Shown here in pieces: positions 17,105 through 25,973 of a DNA stretch of 64,000 bases. The DNA comes from Saprospiraceae bacterium. Its GTDB lineage: Bacteria; Bacteroidota; Bacteroidia; Chitinophagales; Saprospiraceae. The translations under genes were made by a program, and so were the position numbers. Each line of letters starts with the position of its first letter. Within the stretch, counting starts at the first letter, position 1. The stretch spans positions 92,233 to 156,232 of the forward strand of contig JANQPA010000114.1 in the NCBI GenBank assembly GCA_028285545.1, in the 5' to 3' direction. Under the pieces are notes generated by a model. It saw only the letters and a list, made by a program, of their open reading frames with translations. It made no database searches and was not told the origin of the DNA.

Positions 17105-18289
17105 ATGAAGATAATTTCAGTAGTTGGTGCGCGGCCTAATTTTATGAAAATAGCACCTTTTATCAAGGCACTAAAAAAGTTTTCGAATGAAAAAGTTCAA
17201 ATTCAACATTTGCTAGTTCATACGGGTCAGCATTACGATGTAAGAATGTCAGAGGCTTTTTTTAGGGCTTTAGATATTCCTCAACCTGATATTAACTTAC
17301 AGGTGGGCTCTGGTTCGCATGCAGAGCAATTAGGAAGAACCATGATTGCTTTCGAAAAAGTATTATTGGAGCACAAGCCTGATTGGGTAGTAGTGGTTGG
17401 AGATGTTAATGCAACTCTTTCTTGTACCGTCATAGCAAAAAGATTGCACATAAAAGTCTGCCATATAGAAGCAGGCCTGCGCTCCGGAGATATGAGAATG
17501 CCGGAAGAAATTAACCGACTGGTTACCGATCGATTGTCAGATTTACTATTAACTCCTGATCGACTTTCTTCAGAAAACCTCCGCAAGGAAGGGACCCCTG
17601 AAGAAAAGATCCGTTTTGTCGGCAATATCATGATTGATACCTTAGAAGCCAATAAAGAGAAGGCCCAAGGCCTAAGCATTAAATCGGTAATCCATAATAA
17701 TATTGCTGAAGGAACCTCCCTTCCAACAGAAATACCACTTGATGAGACCTATGCCCTAATGACCCTTCACCGACCCTCCAATGTCGACCATGAAGATATT
17801 TGTGTACCTCTTATGAAATTTTTGATGGATGAGGCTGCCAGCGAACTACCAATTATCTGGCCTATTCATCCACGTACCAAAAAACAACTGCAATTATTTG
17901 GTCTTTGGGGACTTGTAAAGGGGCATCCATCTCTTATTTTATTAGAACCCATTGGGTACCATGAAATGATGAGACTCAATATTGGCGCTAAAGTAATGCT
18001 TACTGATTCAGGTGGACTGCAGGAAGAATGTTGTGTTCTTGGAACACCATGCCTGACCTTAAGATGGAATACCGAAAGGCCCATAACATTAAGAGAAAAT
18101 GATGGCGCCAGTGTTTTAGTAGGTAATAATGTAGATCGAATAAGAAAAGAATTTTTTCAGACATTATCAATGAATCGTCAGCCTTCCAGACCTGAACTTT
18201 GGGATGGTCATACCGCCCAAAGAATAGTGGAAGCAATTATAGAATCCTCCCCGATGGTTGAAAATGAAATTCAGAATGTATTAAAATGA
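17105..18289 (+). CDS. wecB: UDP-N-acetylglucosamine 2-epimerase (non-hydrolysing)
   Basis: A 394-residue GT-B-like epimerase that interconverts UDP-GlcNAc and UDP-ManNAc in the cytoplasm. The family landmarks are all present: VVGARPNFMKIAPFI, HTGQHYD, VVVGDVNATLSC, HIEAGLRSGDMRMPEEINR, LMTLHRPSNVD and LTDSGGLQEE. The length is normal. A strong ribosome-binding site precedes the ATG, and the stop overlaps the next start (ATGA). The coupled neighbour is a WecG/TagA-type transferase, which fits a route in which ManNAc, or a sugar derived from it, enters the polysaccharide. No ManNAc dehydrogenase (wecC) is visible here. Confidence 0.95.
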   Translation: MKIISVVGARPNFMKIAPFIKALKKFSNEKVQIQHLLVHTGQHYDVRMSEAFFRALDIPQPDINLQVGSGSHAEQLGRTMIAFEKVLLEHKPDWVVVVGDVNATLSCTVIAKRLHIKVCHIEAGLRSGDMRMPEEINRLVTDRLSDLLLTPDRLSSENLRKEGTPEEKIRFVGNIMIDTLEANKEKAQGLSIKSVIHNNIAEGTSLPTEIPLDETYALMTLHRPSNVDHEDICVPLMKFLMDEAASELPIIWPIHPRTKKQLQLFGLWGLVKGHPSLILLEPIGYHEMMRLNIGAKVMLTDSGGLQEECCVLGTPCLTLRWNTERPITLRENDGASVLVGNNVDRIRKEFFQTLSMNRQPSRPELWDGHTAQRIVEAIIESSPMVENEIQNVLK

Positions 18290-19041
18290 ATAAGCAAAGA
18301 ATAGATTTTTTAGGCATTCCAGTGGATGCCTTTACGATGAAAGAAACCATTAATAGGATTGATTTAGCCATTCAAACCAATCAACACATTAGCCATGTTG
18401 TGATAAATGCAGGAAAGGTCGTTTCTATGCAAAAGGATCATCAATTGTATGAAAGTGTTGTTTCCTGCGATGTGATCAATGCGGATGGCCAAAGTATCGT
18501 TTGGGCAGCTCGCCTACTGGGGAAACACTTGCCAGAAAGAGTAGCAGGATCAGACTTAATGCCTGAATTGGTTAAACTGGCGGCTGCCAAAAAATACAAA
18601 TGCTTTTTCCTTGGAGCCAAGGAAGAGGTAGTCCGAAAAGTAGTTAATCGATATAGGAAAGAATATGGAGATGAAATTATTGCAGGTTATCGTAATGGAT
18701 ATTTTTCAGAAGATCAATCACAAGAGGTAGCTCAACAAATTGCAAATAGCGGTGCTCAACTCTTATTTGTTGCCATCACTTCTCCAAAGAAAGAGAATTT
18801 TTTGCATGGACAACGGGAGATTCTTAAAAATGTCAATTTTACAATGGGAGTAGGGGGGACCTTTGATGTCTTGGCTGGACTTACAAAACGAGCCCCACTT
18901 TGGATGCAAAGAGCTGGTTTGGAATGGTTTTATCGTTTGATCCAGGAACCGCGCAGGATGTGGAAGAGGTATTTAATCGGGAATGCTAAATTTCTTTGGT
19001 TAGTAATTAGAAATAGGCACATCCAAAGAACAAATTCATGA
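18286..19041 (+). CDS. WecG/TagA/CpsF family glycosyltransferase (GT26)
   Basis: A 251-residue protein of normal length for the family. Seen: INADGQSIVWAARLLGK (family Asp-Gly region), LPERVAGSDLMPELV, YKCFFLGAKEEVVRKV, and a basic C-terminal tail after GLEWFYRLIQEPRRMWKRYL. The family transfers ManNAc or ManNAcA from UDP to an undecaprenyl-PP-linked acceptor at the inner membrane; the basic tail is the part that contacts the membrane in homologues. It overlaps wecB by 4 nt, which supports UDP-ManNAc or a derivative as donor (inference). Confidence 0.92.
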   Translation: MNKQRIDFLGIPVDAFTMKETINRIDLAIQTNQHISHVVINAGKVVSMQKDHQLYESVVSCDVINADGQSIVWAARLLGKHLPERVAGSDLMPELVKLAAAKKYKCFFLGAKEEVVRKVVNRYRKEYGDEIIAGYRNGYFSEDQSQEVAQQIANSGAQLLFVAITSPKKENFLHGQREILKNVNFTMGVGGTFDVLAGLTKRAPLWMQRAGLEWFYRLIQEPRRMWKRYLIGNAKFLWLVIRNRHIQRTNS

Positions 19042-19091
19042 TAATTATTTCCTCAATTTTTTCTTTATTGTCTTAAAATAATAGAACCCAT

Positions 19092-20177
19092 ATGAAAATA
19101 TTAATTACCGGAAACCTTGGATATGTTGGACCTGGATTGGTAAAAGAACTCAGAAAATATCATCCAACTGCCTACCTGATTGGCTATGATATTGGTTTTT
19201 TTGCCAAGCAAATTACAAATAGGTCTATCAGTCCTGATATTCTGTTGGATAGTCAAATATATGGTGATGTACGGTCTTTCCCGGAGGAAATTTTACAGGG
19301 AGTAGATGCTGTCATTAGCCTGGCAGCTATTTCTAATGATCCCATCGGAAATCAATTTGAGGAGCCTACATTGGACATAAATTATAAAGCCAATATTGAA
19401 ATTGCAAAAATGGCCAAAAGGCAGGGGGTCAAAAAATTTATTTTTGCTTCCAGCTGCAGTGTATACGGAAGTGCAGAAGATGCCCCCAGGACTGAAAACT
19501 CACAATTAAATCCACTTACGGCCTACGCTAAATCCAAAATTTACAGTGAAGAGGGATTGGAAGGCCTGGCAAGTGAAGATTTTCAAATTACCTGCTTTAG
19601 ATTTGCTACAGCCTGTGGCATGAGTGATAGATTAAGATTGGACCTGGTTCTGAATGATTTTGTAGCAGGAGCTATAACTTCCAATAAAATCACCATTTTG
19701 AGTGATGGATCTCCCTGGCGACCTTTGATTAACGTTTTGGATATGGCCAGAGCCATAAGATGGGGATTAGAGCGGGAAAATTCCAATGGAGGAACATTTG
19801 TGACTCTAAATGCAGGAAGCAATGATTGGAATTACCAGATTCGGGACTTGGCCTTAGAGACACAAGCCTTATTACCAGGGGTAGAGGTATCCATTAATCA
19901 AAATGCAGAGCCTGACAAACGCTCCTATCGCGTCAATTTTGATTTATTTGAACAACTCGCTCCGGAACATCAGCCTCAATACAATTTAAAAACCACTGTT
20001 CAAGGTTTAATTGATGGCCTTAGGCTAATCAATTTTCAGGACGCAAATTACCATCAATCTGAATTAATAAGATTGAATGTAATTAAAGATTTGGTAGCAC
20101 AAAATGAGATTGGTAGTAAATTAAATCTGATTAATGATTTTTCAGGAAACAAAGTTAAAGGGAGCCTATCTTATTGA
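19092..20177 (+). CDS. NAD-dependent epimerase/dehydratase (extended SDR)
   Basis: A 361-residue extended short-chain dehydrogenase. Seen: glycine-rich NAD site ILITGNLGYVGPGL, SSCSVYG with the catalytic Ser, and the Y145-x3-K149 pair in YAKSK. The family includes nucleotide-sugar epimerases, 4-ketoreductases and 4,6-dehydratases. With a 3,5-epimerase and a C-methyltransferase downstream, a 4-ketoreductase or epimerase step on a 6-deoxysugar is the best guess. It overlaps the following 3,5-epimerase by 44 nt. Which step it performs cannot be fixed from sequence. Confidence 0.85.
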   Translation: MKILITGNLGYVGPGLVKELRKYHPTAYLIGYDIGFFAKQITNRSISPDILLDSQIYGDVRSFPEEILQGVDAVISLAAISNDPIGNQFEEPTLDINYKANIEIAKMAKRQGVKKFIFASSCSVYGSAEDAPRTENSQLNPLTAYAKSKIYSEEGLEGLASEDFQITCFRFATACGMSDRLRLDLVLNDFVAGAITSNKITILSDGSPWRPLINVLDMARAIRWGLERENSNGGTFVTLNAGSNDWNYQIRDLALETQALLPGVEVSINQNAEPDKRSYRVNFDLFEQLAPEHQPQYNLKTTVQGLIDGLRLINFQDANYHQSELIRLNVIKDLVAQNEIGSKLNLINDFSGNKVKGSLSY

Positions 20178-20685
20178 TTTGGAGCCCTTTCAGGATGAGA
20201 GAGGGCTTTTTGCCCGAACCTTTTGTCAGAATGAATTTAAAGATATAGGACATTCTAAAGAATTTGTTCAATTTAACCACTCCCTCACTATCCCCAAAGC
20301 AACTATTAGAGGTCTGCATTATCAAAAACCTCCATTTGCAGAGATAAAATTAATCCGCTGTATTAGAGGAAAAGTTTATGATGTTATTGTAGATTTGAGA
20401 AGACAATCACCCACCTTCTTGCAATATATAGGAGTAGAATTATCTGCTCAAAATATGCGAATGATCTATATTCCAGAGGGCTTTGCCCATGGCTTTCAAA
20501 CCCTGGAAGAAAACTCTGAATTGATTTATCATCATACTGCTTTTTATCAACCAGGTGTTGAAGGAGGGGTCAGATACAATGATCCGACAGTTGGGGTTGA
20601 ATGGCCTTTAGAGCCAACGGTTATCTCAGACAAAGATCAAAAGCATCCTTATTTAAATTCAAATTATTCAGGAATAAAGATTTAA
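20134..20685 (+). CDS. rfbC: dTDP-4-dehydrorhamnose 3,5-epimerase family protein
   Basis: A 183-residue RmlC-type cupin of normal length. Seen: GLFARTFCQNEF, the catalytic His in TIRGLHYQKPP, the Lys in AEIKLIRCIRGKVYDVIVD, IPEGFAHGFQTL, and YHHTAFYQPGVEGGVRYNDP near the end. The family epimerises C3 and/or C5 of 4-keto-6-deoxy nucleotide sugars. Because the neighbours include a cytidylyltransferase and no dTDP-glucose enzymes, its substrate is probably a CDP-linked sugar (inference), so the symbol names the family rather than the reaction. The start overlaps the preceding gene. Confidence 0.86.
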   Translation: MIFQETKLKGAYLIDLEPFQDERGLFARTFCQNEFKDIGHSKEFVQFNHSLTIPKATIRGLHYQKPPFAEIKLIRCIRGKVYDVIVDLRRQSPTFLQYIGVELSAQNMRMIYIPEGFAHGFQTLEENSELIYHHTAFYQPGVEGGVRYNDPTVGVEWPLEPTVISDKDQKHPYLNSNYSGIKI

Positions 20686-20695
20686 GAAAAATTTC

Positions 20696-21979
20696 ATGGA
20701 AAAGACCTATAAAAGTTCCATTCTTGTACCACTTGAACAATCTACCGGAAGCAAATGCAGGTTTTGTTCTACCGAACTTAAATACAGCGTAGTGAATCTA
20801 GGGATGTCTCCTCTTTGCCAGAAACATGTAAAGATGGAGCATAGAAATGATATGGAGAAATTTTATCCTTTGCATGCCTACATATGCCATAATTGCTGGC
20901 TGATGCAATTGGAAGAGTTCGCTACTCCAGATGAGATATTTGCCGAGGATTATGCCTACTTTTCTTCCTATTCCGATAGTTGGCTTGAACATGCCAGAAA
21001 GTATTCAGAATTAATGATTGACCGCTTTGGCATAAATGCCGATAATTTGGTTGTAGAAATTGCCAGTAATGATGGCTATTTACTTCAATGGTTTGATCAA
21101 AAAGAAATCCCAGTTCTGGGAGTTGAACCTGCAAGGAATGTTGCTGAGGTGGCAAAGGAAAAAGGAATACGTACTGAGGTTCGATTTTTTGGTGTTGATT
21201 CAGCCAGATTATTATCCGAAAAATATGGTAAAGCTGACTTATTATTAGGAAATAATGTGTTGGCCCATGTGCCGGATATAAATGATTTTGTGGCCGGGAT
21301 GAAGATTATGCTTAAAGAGGGAGGAGTTATTACCATGGAATTTCCTCATTTGCAAAGGCTTATTGAAGAAAATCAGTTTGATACCATTTACCATGAGCAC
21401 TTTTCCTATCTTTCCTTTGTAGCAGTCAATAGAATTTTCGCGCACCATGGATTGAGGTTGTTTGATGTGGAAGAACTGCCAACTCATGGTGGCTCACTGA
21501 GGATATATGGCCGTCATATCGATGATACCTCCAAGCCCATTACAGAAAGAGCGAAAGAACTATTAGAAAGAGAAAAAACACTGGGTTTTGAAAGCCTGGA
21601 ATATTACGCTGAATTTGAAGAAAAGGTCAAAGAAACCAAACGTAAATTATTGGAGTTTCTGATACAGGCTAAAAGAGAAGGTAAATCAGTGGTAGGATAT
21701 GGTGCACCTGGTAAGGGCAATACCTTATTGAATTATTGTGGAGTAGGCACAGACTTTTTGGACTATACTGTTGATAGAAGTCCTCACAAACAAGGGAATT
21801 TACTTCCAGGAACGCATATTCCCATTTATCACCCGGATAAAATTCAGGAAACCAAACCTGATTATGTATTGATCTTGCCCTGGAATTTAAAAAAAGAAAT
21901 TTCTGCCCAAATGGCACATATCAGAGAATGGGGTGGGCAATTTGTAATTCCCATTCCAGAAACTCTTGTTCTGGAGTAA
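20696..21979 (+). CDS. Sugar C-methyltransferase (TylC3/TcaB9-like)
   Basis: A 427-residue, three-part protein. An N-terminal zinc-binding domain has CRFC (residues about 22-25) and a later CHNC pair. A central SAM domain has VVEIASNDGYLLQWF. A C-terminal domain has VGYGAPGKGNTLLNY. The catalytic signature of sugar C3-methyltransferases, TIYHEHFSYLS with its Tyr, His and Glu, is intact. Such enzymes put a methyl branch on C3 of 4-keto deoxysugars. The gene lies 10 nt after the 3,5-epimerase, consistent with successive steps to a branched-chain sugar. Confidence 0.9.
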   Translation: MEKTYKSSILVPLEQSTGSKCRFCSTELKYSVVNLGMSPLCQKHVKMEHRNDMEKFYPLHAYICHNCWLMQLEEFATPDEIFAEDYAYFSSYSDSWLEHARKYSELMIDRFGINADNLVVEIASNDGYLLQWFDQKEIPVLGVEPARNVAEVAKEKGIRTEVRFFGVDSARLLSEKYGKADLLLGNNVLAHVPDINDFVAGMKIMLKEGGVITMEFPHLQRLIEENQFDTIYHEHFSYLSFVAVNRIFAHHGLRLFDVEELPTHGGSLRIYGRHIDDTSKPITERAKELLEREKTLGFESLEYYAEFEEKVKETKRKLLEFLIQAKREGKSVVGYGAPGKGNTLLNYCGVGTDFLDYTVDRSPHKQGNLLPGTHIPIYHPDKIQETKPDYVLILPWNLKKEISAQMAHIREWGGQFVIPIPETLVLE

Positions 21980-22071
21980 TTCATTCAAACTTTCTTTGAT
22001 TGATTCAAAAAGTTTATAAATACTAGGTTCATTTTTCAAATCATAATTTCAAAACCCAAAATAAAATTGAA

Positions 22072-22896
22072 ATGAAAGTCGTACTTTTTTGTGGTGGCCA
22101 GGGAACTCGATTAAGAGATTACTCGGAGACTATTCCTAAACCCATGGTTAATGTTGGGTACCGTCCAATTTTATGGAATATTATGAAGTACTATGCTCAT
22201 TTTGGGCATAAGGATTTTATCCTGTGTCTTGGTTATAAGGGAGATAAAATAAAGGACTATTTTATTAATTATAATGAAACCATTTCTAATGATTTCGTTA
22301 TGACTAAGGGAGGCCAGAATATTAAACTAATGGGCTCTGATATACATGACTGGAATATCACCTTTGTAGATACTGGAAAGACATCAAATATTGGAATGAG
22401 ATTACTCAGAGTTAAGGAATATCTGAAGGGGGAAGAGTTATTCCTTGCCAACTATGCGGATGGATTGACCAATATGCATTTGACTTCTATGATCCAGGAA
22501 TTTAAAAATCAGCCTGATAAGGTGGCTTCTTTTATGACCTATAAACCTAATCAAAGCTTTCATACAGTAACTGCAGGAGACAATGGTTTGGTTACCTCAA
22601 TTCTTCCGATTGCCGAAACTAAGATGTGGTTAAATGCAGGATATTTTGTATTTCGACAAGAGATTTTTGAAAATATTGTTTATGGTGAAGAATTGGTAGT
22701 AGAGCCATTTCAACGCTTGATCAAAAAACAACAATTGATGACTTTTCATCACAGAGGGTTCTGGCAACAGATGGATACTTTCAAAGATAAAATGAAGTTG
22801 GATGATATGGAAAATTCGGGAGATACTCCCTGGATGGTTTGGGAAAAAAATGAAGAGTTTTTTAAAAATGGAGTAAATGATCCCCTTAAAGTTTGA
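22072..22896 (+). CDS. rfbF: Glucose-1-phosphate cytidylyltransferase-like nucleotidyltransferase
   Basis: A 274-residue nucleotidyltransferase, slightly longer than RfbF (about 257). Seen: the pyrophosphorylase signature FCGGQGTRLRDYSETIPKPM, VGYRPILWNIMKYYAHFGHK, FILCLGYKGDKIKDYF, NYADGLTN with the metal-binding Asp, and FWQQMDTFKDK. The family joins CTP and glucose-1-phosphate to CDP-glucose, the precursor of CDP-linked deoxysugars. A partner CDP-glucose 4,6-dehydratase (RfbG) is not in this window. The next gene starts inside its 3' end (20-nt overlap). Confidence 0.88.
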   Translation: MKVVLFCGGQGTRLRDYSETIPKPMVNVGYRPILWNIMKYYAHFGHKDFILCLGYKGDKIKDYFINYNETISNDFVMTKGGQNIKLMGSDIHDWNITFVDTGKTSNIGMRLLRVKEYLKGEELFLANYADGLTNMHLTSMIQEFKNQPDKVASFMTYKPNQSFHTVTAGDNGLVTSILPIAETKMWLNAGYFVFRQEIFENIVYGEELVVEPFQRLIKKQQLMTFHHRGFWQQMDTFKDKMKLDDMENSGDTPWMVWEKNEEFFKNGVNDPLKV

Positions 22897-23524
22897 TAAG
22901 GCACAGGGCTTAAAAATTCTTGCTCTGGGAGCCCATTGTGATGATATTGAAATAGGATGTGGCGGTACCCTCTTGAAATTAATTGAAGACTATCCTATTG
23001 CCCATATTAAGTGGTTAGTATTTGCCTCCAATGAGCGTAGAAAACAGGAGGCCGTTGATGCCGCTAATATGTTTTTAGAGGATGTTTCTGATAAAGAAAT
23101 TAAAGTATTCTCCTATCGGGATGCTTTTTTACCGCATTCTTCTTTGGAAATAAAGGAAGAATTTGAACAAATCAAACATCAATTTAATCCCGATCTCATT
23201 TTTACTCACTATAGAGAGGATCGCCATCAGGATCATAGACTTATATCGGATCTTACTTGGAATACATGGCGAAACCATTTAATTTTAGAATATGAGATTC
23301 CTAAATATGATGGGGATCTAGGCCATCCGTCTTTATTTGTTCATCTTGGTAAGAGACAGGTTGAAAAAAAAATACACATTCTTCAGAAATGCTATGACAG
23401 CCAGGCAAAGAAGCACTGGTTTGATGAAGAGACCTTTAAGGCTTTAATGAGAATTAGAGGTATGGAAAGCGCCAATGCAGATAAATACTCGGAAGCATTT
23501 CATGTTAGGAAAATTATACTTTAG
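22877..23524 (+). CDS. PIG-L family deacetylase
   Basis: A 215-residue LmbE/PIG-L-type zinc hydrolase. The zinc motif reads GAHCDDIEIGCGG: the usual H-P-D-D is H-C-D-D here, while the metal-binding His and Asp are kept. HYREDRHQDHR supplies the distal His. There is no signal peptide, so it is cytoplasmic. The family deacetylates N-acetylated sugars, for example GlcNAc-inositol or GlcNAc-malate. It overlaps the cytidylyltransferase gene and leads into an aminotransferase gene, which suggests an amino- or acylamino-sugar branch of the cassette (inference). Confidence 0.85.
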   Translation: MIPLKFDKAQGLKILALGAHCDDIEIGCGGTLLKLIEDYPIAHIKWLVFASNERRKQEAVDAANMFLEDVSDKEIKVFSYRDAFLPHSSLEIKEEFEQIKHQFNPDLIFTHYREDRHQDHRLISDLTWNTWRNHLILEYEIPKYDGDLGHPSLFVHLGKRQVEKKIHILQKCYDSQAKKHWFDEETFKALMRIRGMESANADKYSEAFHVRKIIL

Positions 23525-23553
23525 ATCTATTTTGGAAATGTAAAAAATAAAAA

Positions 23554-24474
23554 ATGGCAAAACTTCAGGAACCCAAATACGTGTCATGGAATGGAAAACT
23601 TATAGGATGGAAAGATGCAACCCTCCAAATAGATTGTGAGGGAGTAAAAAGAGGTTTAAATGTCTTTGAAGGAATAAAAGGATATTGGCACGATGATGGA
23701 AACTTTGGAATAATCCAGTTGGAAAAGCATTTTAAAAGATTTGAGCAATCCGCAAAAATGCTTTACATCCCTTTTGACTGGTCTTATGAAAAATTCAGAG
23801 ATTGTGTTTTCACATTGATGAGAGAATTACTTATTCCTGAAAAAGATATGTGGATGAGAACCACCTTATTTGCAGTTGAAGGGCATTGGGGGGTGGACAC
23901 CAAAGCAGACATGGTAATGACAGCCTTCAATCATCCCAAAGAATTACCTTCTCCTATCAATTTAGGAATAAGTACCTGGCAAAGAAGTATTGATGCTTCA
24001 CTACCATACCGTATTAAAGCGGGCACAAATTACCAGGTAGGACGACTGGCCAGAATTGAAGGAAGGCAAAAAAATTGCCAGGAAATGATTCTATTAAATC
24101 GCTGGGGGAGGGTAGCAGAAGCAACAGGATCCTGTTTATTAATGGTTCGTAATAATCAGATTATTACACCGCCAGCCTATGAAGGAGCATTGGAAAGTAT
24201 CACGGTTGATCTTGTTGAATCTATAGCCAAATCAATGGGAATGGATTTTATACGCCGACCCATTGATAGAACGGAACTTATGATTGCTGATGAATTGGCC
24301 ATCTGCGGTACCCTTGCAGAATTGGTTCCCATTAAATCTATTGAAGGAATGGAAATAGATCCTCAGGGCCCACTTTTAGGAAAATTGAGAAAACAGTTCT
24401 TTGACATCGTCCGTGGAAGGCTTGAGCATCCATCCTTAGAACTTGAGTTTGTACCTTTAACAACTAAAGTTTAG
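23554..24474 (+). CDS. Class IV aminotransferase (branched-chain aminotransferase-like)
   Basis: A 306-residue PLP enzyme of the IlvE/D-amino-acid transaminase fold type IV. The Schiff-base Lys is probably K155 in YRIKAGTNYQ. Other landmarks are GLNVFEGIKGYWHDDGNFG, NRWGRVAEATGSCLLMV and ELAICGTLAELVPI. It looks intact. Its position inside a nucleotide-sugar cassette is unusual, because sugar aminotransferases normally belong to fold type I (DegT/ArnB). It might make an amino acid used to decorate the glycan, or be a repurposed enzyme. The substrate is not predictable. Confidence 0.85.
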   Translation: MAKLQEPKYVSWNGKLIGWKDATLQIDCEGVKRGLNVFEGIKGYWHDDGNFGIIQLEKHFKRFEQSAKMLYIPFDWSYEKFRDCVFTLMRELLIPEKDMWMRTTLFAVEGHWGVDTKADMVMTAFNHPKELPSPINLGISTWQRSIDASLPYRIKAGTNYQVGRLARIEGRQKNCQEMILLNRWGRVAEATGSCLLMVRNNQIITPPAYEGALESITVDLVESIAKSMGMDFIRRPIDRTELMIADELAICGTLAELVPIKSIEGMEIDPQGPLLGKLRKQFFDIVRGRLEHPSLELEFVPLTTKV

Positions 24475-24515
24475 AATGTACCCTTTCCTCAAAGCAATGT
24501 TTTGATCATAACTTA

Positions 24516-25814
24516 ATGATGCCTATGGAGTTCAATTCAGGTACAGGAGACTTGATATATAGCTTTGCAGAAAAACTGTATCCTATTTGTCGAAGTATTA
24601 CCGGTGATGGATTAAGGCAAACTCTAAAAATTTTGCAATCTGAGCTGCCCTTGGTCTTACATGAAGTCCCGACGGGAACTCCTGTATTGGATTGGACCAT
24701 CCCTAAGGAATGGAATATTAAGGAGGCTTGGGTAAAAGGCCCGAATGGTGATAAAATCATTGATTTTCGGAATCATAACTTGCATATACTCAACTATAGC
24801 ATACCCGTTCATGCACAGATGGACCTGCAAGAACTAAAAAAACATCTGTTTTCATTGCCTGAGCAACCAGATTTAATTCCCTACAGAACTTCCTATTATA
24901 AAGAAAACTGGGGTTTCTGCCTTGCTCATCGTCAATTGGAACAATTACCCGATGGTACTTATGAGGTGTTTATTGACTCGAGCCTTAAAAAAGGAAGCCT
25001 GACTTATGGCGAATTATTTATTCCGGGAAAACTAAGGGAGGAAATACTTTTTTCAGCTCATGTCTGTCACCCTTCTTTAGCTAATGATAATCTTTCAGGG
25101 ATAGGCCTGCTTACTCAACTCGCCAAGCAACTATTAGAAAAAAATAACAGATACTCCTTTCGATTTTTATTTATACCTGGAACCATTGGATCTATTGCCT
25201 GGTTAGCCCTAAACGAAGAAAAAATCAAAAATATAAAAGCAGGTCTGGTGGCTTCCCTTCTTGGGGATTCAGGATCTTTTACTTATAAAAAAAGTCGACG
25301 GGGAGACACTGAGATTGACAGAATAGTAAGCTACGTATTATCACATTCCAATAAACCTTATTCGATTAAGGATTTCTTTCCTTATGGTTACGATGAAAGG
25401 CAGTTTTGTTCTCCAGGTTTCAATTTAGCGGTAGGTAACCTGACTCGATCTCAATTCGGGGAGTACCCTGAATATCACACTTCAGGCGATAATCTTGATT
25501 TAATTCAGCCAATCTTTTTGGAAGAATCTTTTCAATTATTTGAAAAGGTGGTAAAATGTATGGACCAGAATAAATATTACAGAAATTTACAGCCCAAAGG
25601 AGAACCGCAATTGGGAAAACGTGGATTATATGAGGCCATCGGAGGGCAAAGTGATCAGAAACAATTACAGCTTGCCATGTTATGGATTTTGAATATGGCT
25701 GACGGTCAACATAGTTTATTGGATATTGCTATCCAATCAGGTATTGCCTTTGACCTGCTTCATAAAATAAGTCAAATACTGGAGAAAAAGGAATTGATTG
25801 AAGAAATACCTTGA
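24516..25814 (+). CDS. DUF4910/M28-like zinc aminopeptidase family protein
   Basis: A 432-residue protein with the zinc-peptidase motif H182-V-C-H-P-S-L-A-N-D191 followed by NLSGIGLL, and further YDERQFCSPGFNLAVGNL and EYHTSGDNLDLI regions that would bring the remaining metal ligands. The last about 70 residues resemble a winged-helix tail (SLLDIAIQSGIAFDLLHKI). The family recurs in surface-polysaccharide and natural-product loci with unknown substrates. It is the last + strand gene of the locus. Hydrolysis or formation of an amide bond on a sugar is an inference only. Confidence 0.8.
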   Translation: MMPMEFNSGTGDLIYSFAEKLYPICRSITGDGLRQTLKILQSELPLVLHEVPTGTPVLDWTIPKEWNIKEAWVKGPNGDKIIDFRNHNLHILNYSIPVHAQMDLQELKKHLFSLPEQPDLIPYRTSYYKENWGFCLAHRQLEQLPDGTYEVFIDSSLKKGSLTYGELFIPGKLREEILFSAHVCHPSLANDNLSGIGLLTQLAKQLLEKNNRYSFRFLFIPGTIGSIAWLALNEEKIKNIKAGLVASLLGDSGSFTYKKSRRGDTEIDRIVSYVLSHSNKPYSIKDFFPYGYDERQFCSPGFNLAVGNLTRSQFGEYPEYHTSGDNLDLIQPIFLEESFQLFEKVVKCMDQNKYYRNLQPKGEPQLGKRGLYEAIGGQSDQKQLQLAMLWILNMADGQHSLLDIAIQSGIAFDLLHKISQILEKKELIEEIP

Positions 25815-25973
25815 ATAATCTTATTATAATTTGGCTCTCAAATTAAGAGATCAACTTCTTACCAGGACGTAATAACCACAAAAATCCTTTCTTACTATTC
25901 GAAATTAGAAGAAATAAATTGGCCATTAGAAAAGAGAATTCATTTCTCCTAAATTTCGATGGAATGCCCGCCG

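Noticed and set aside
17281..17679. Minus-strand frame of 132 codons inside wecB
   Set aside because: It is antisense to the conserved epimerase motifs; composition reflects the opposite strand codon pattern.
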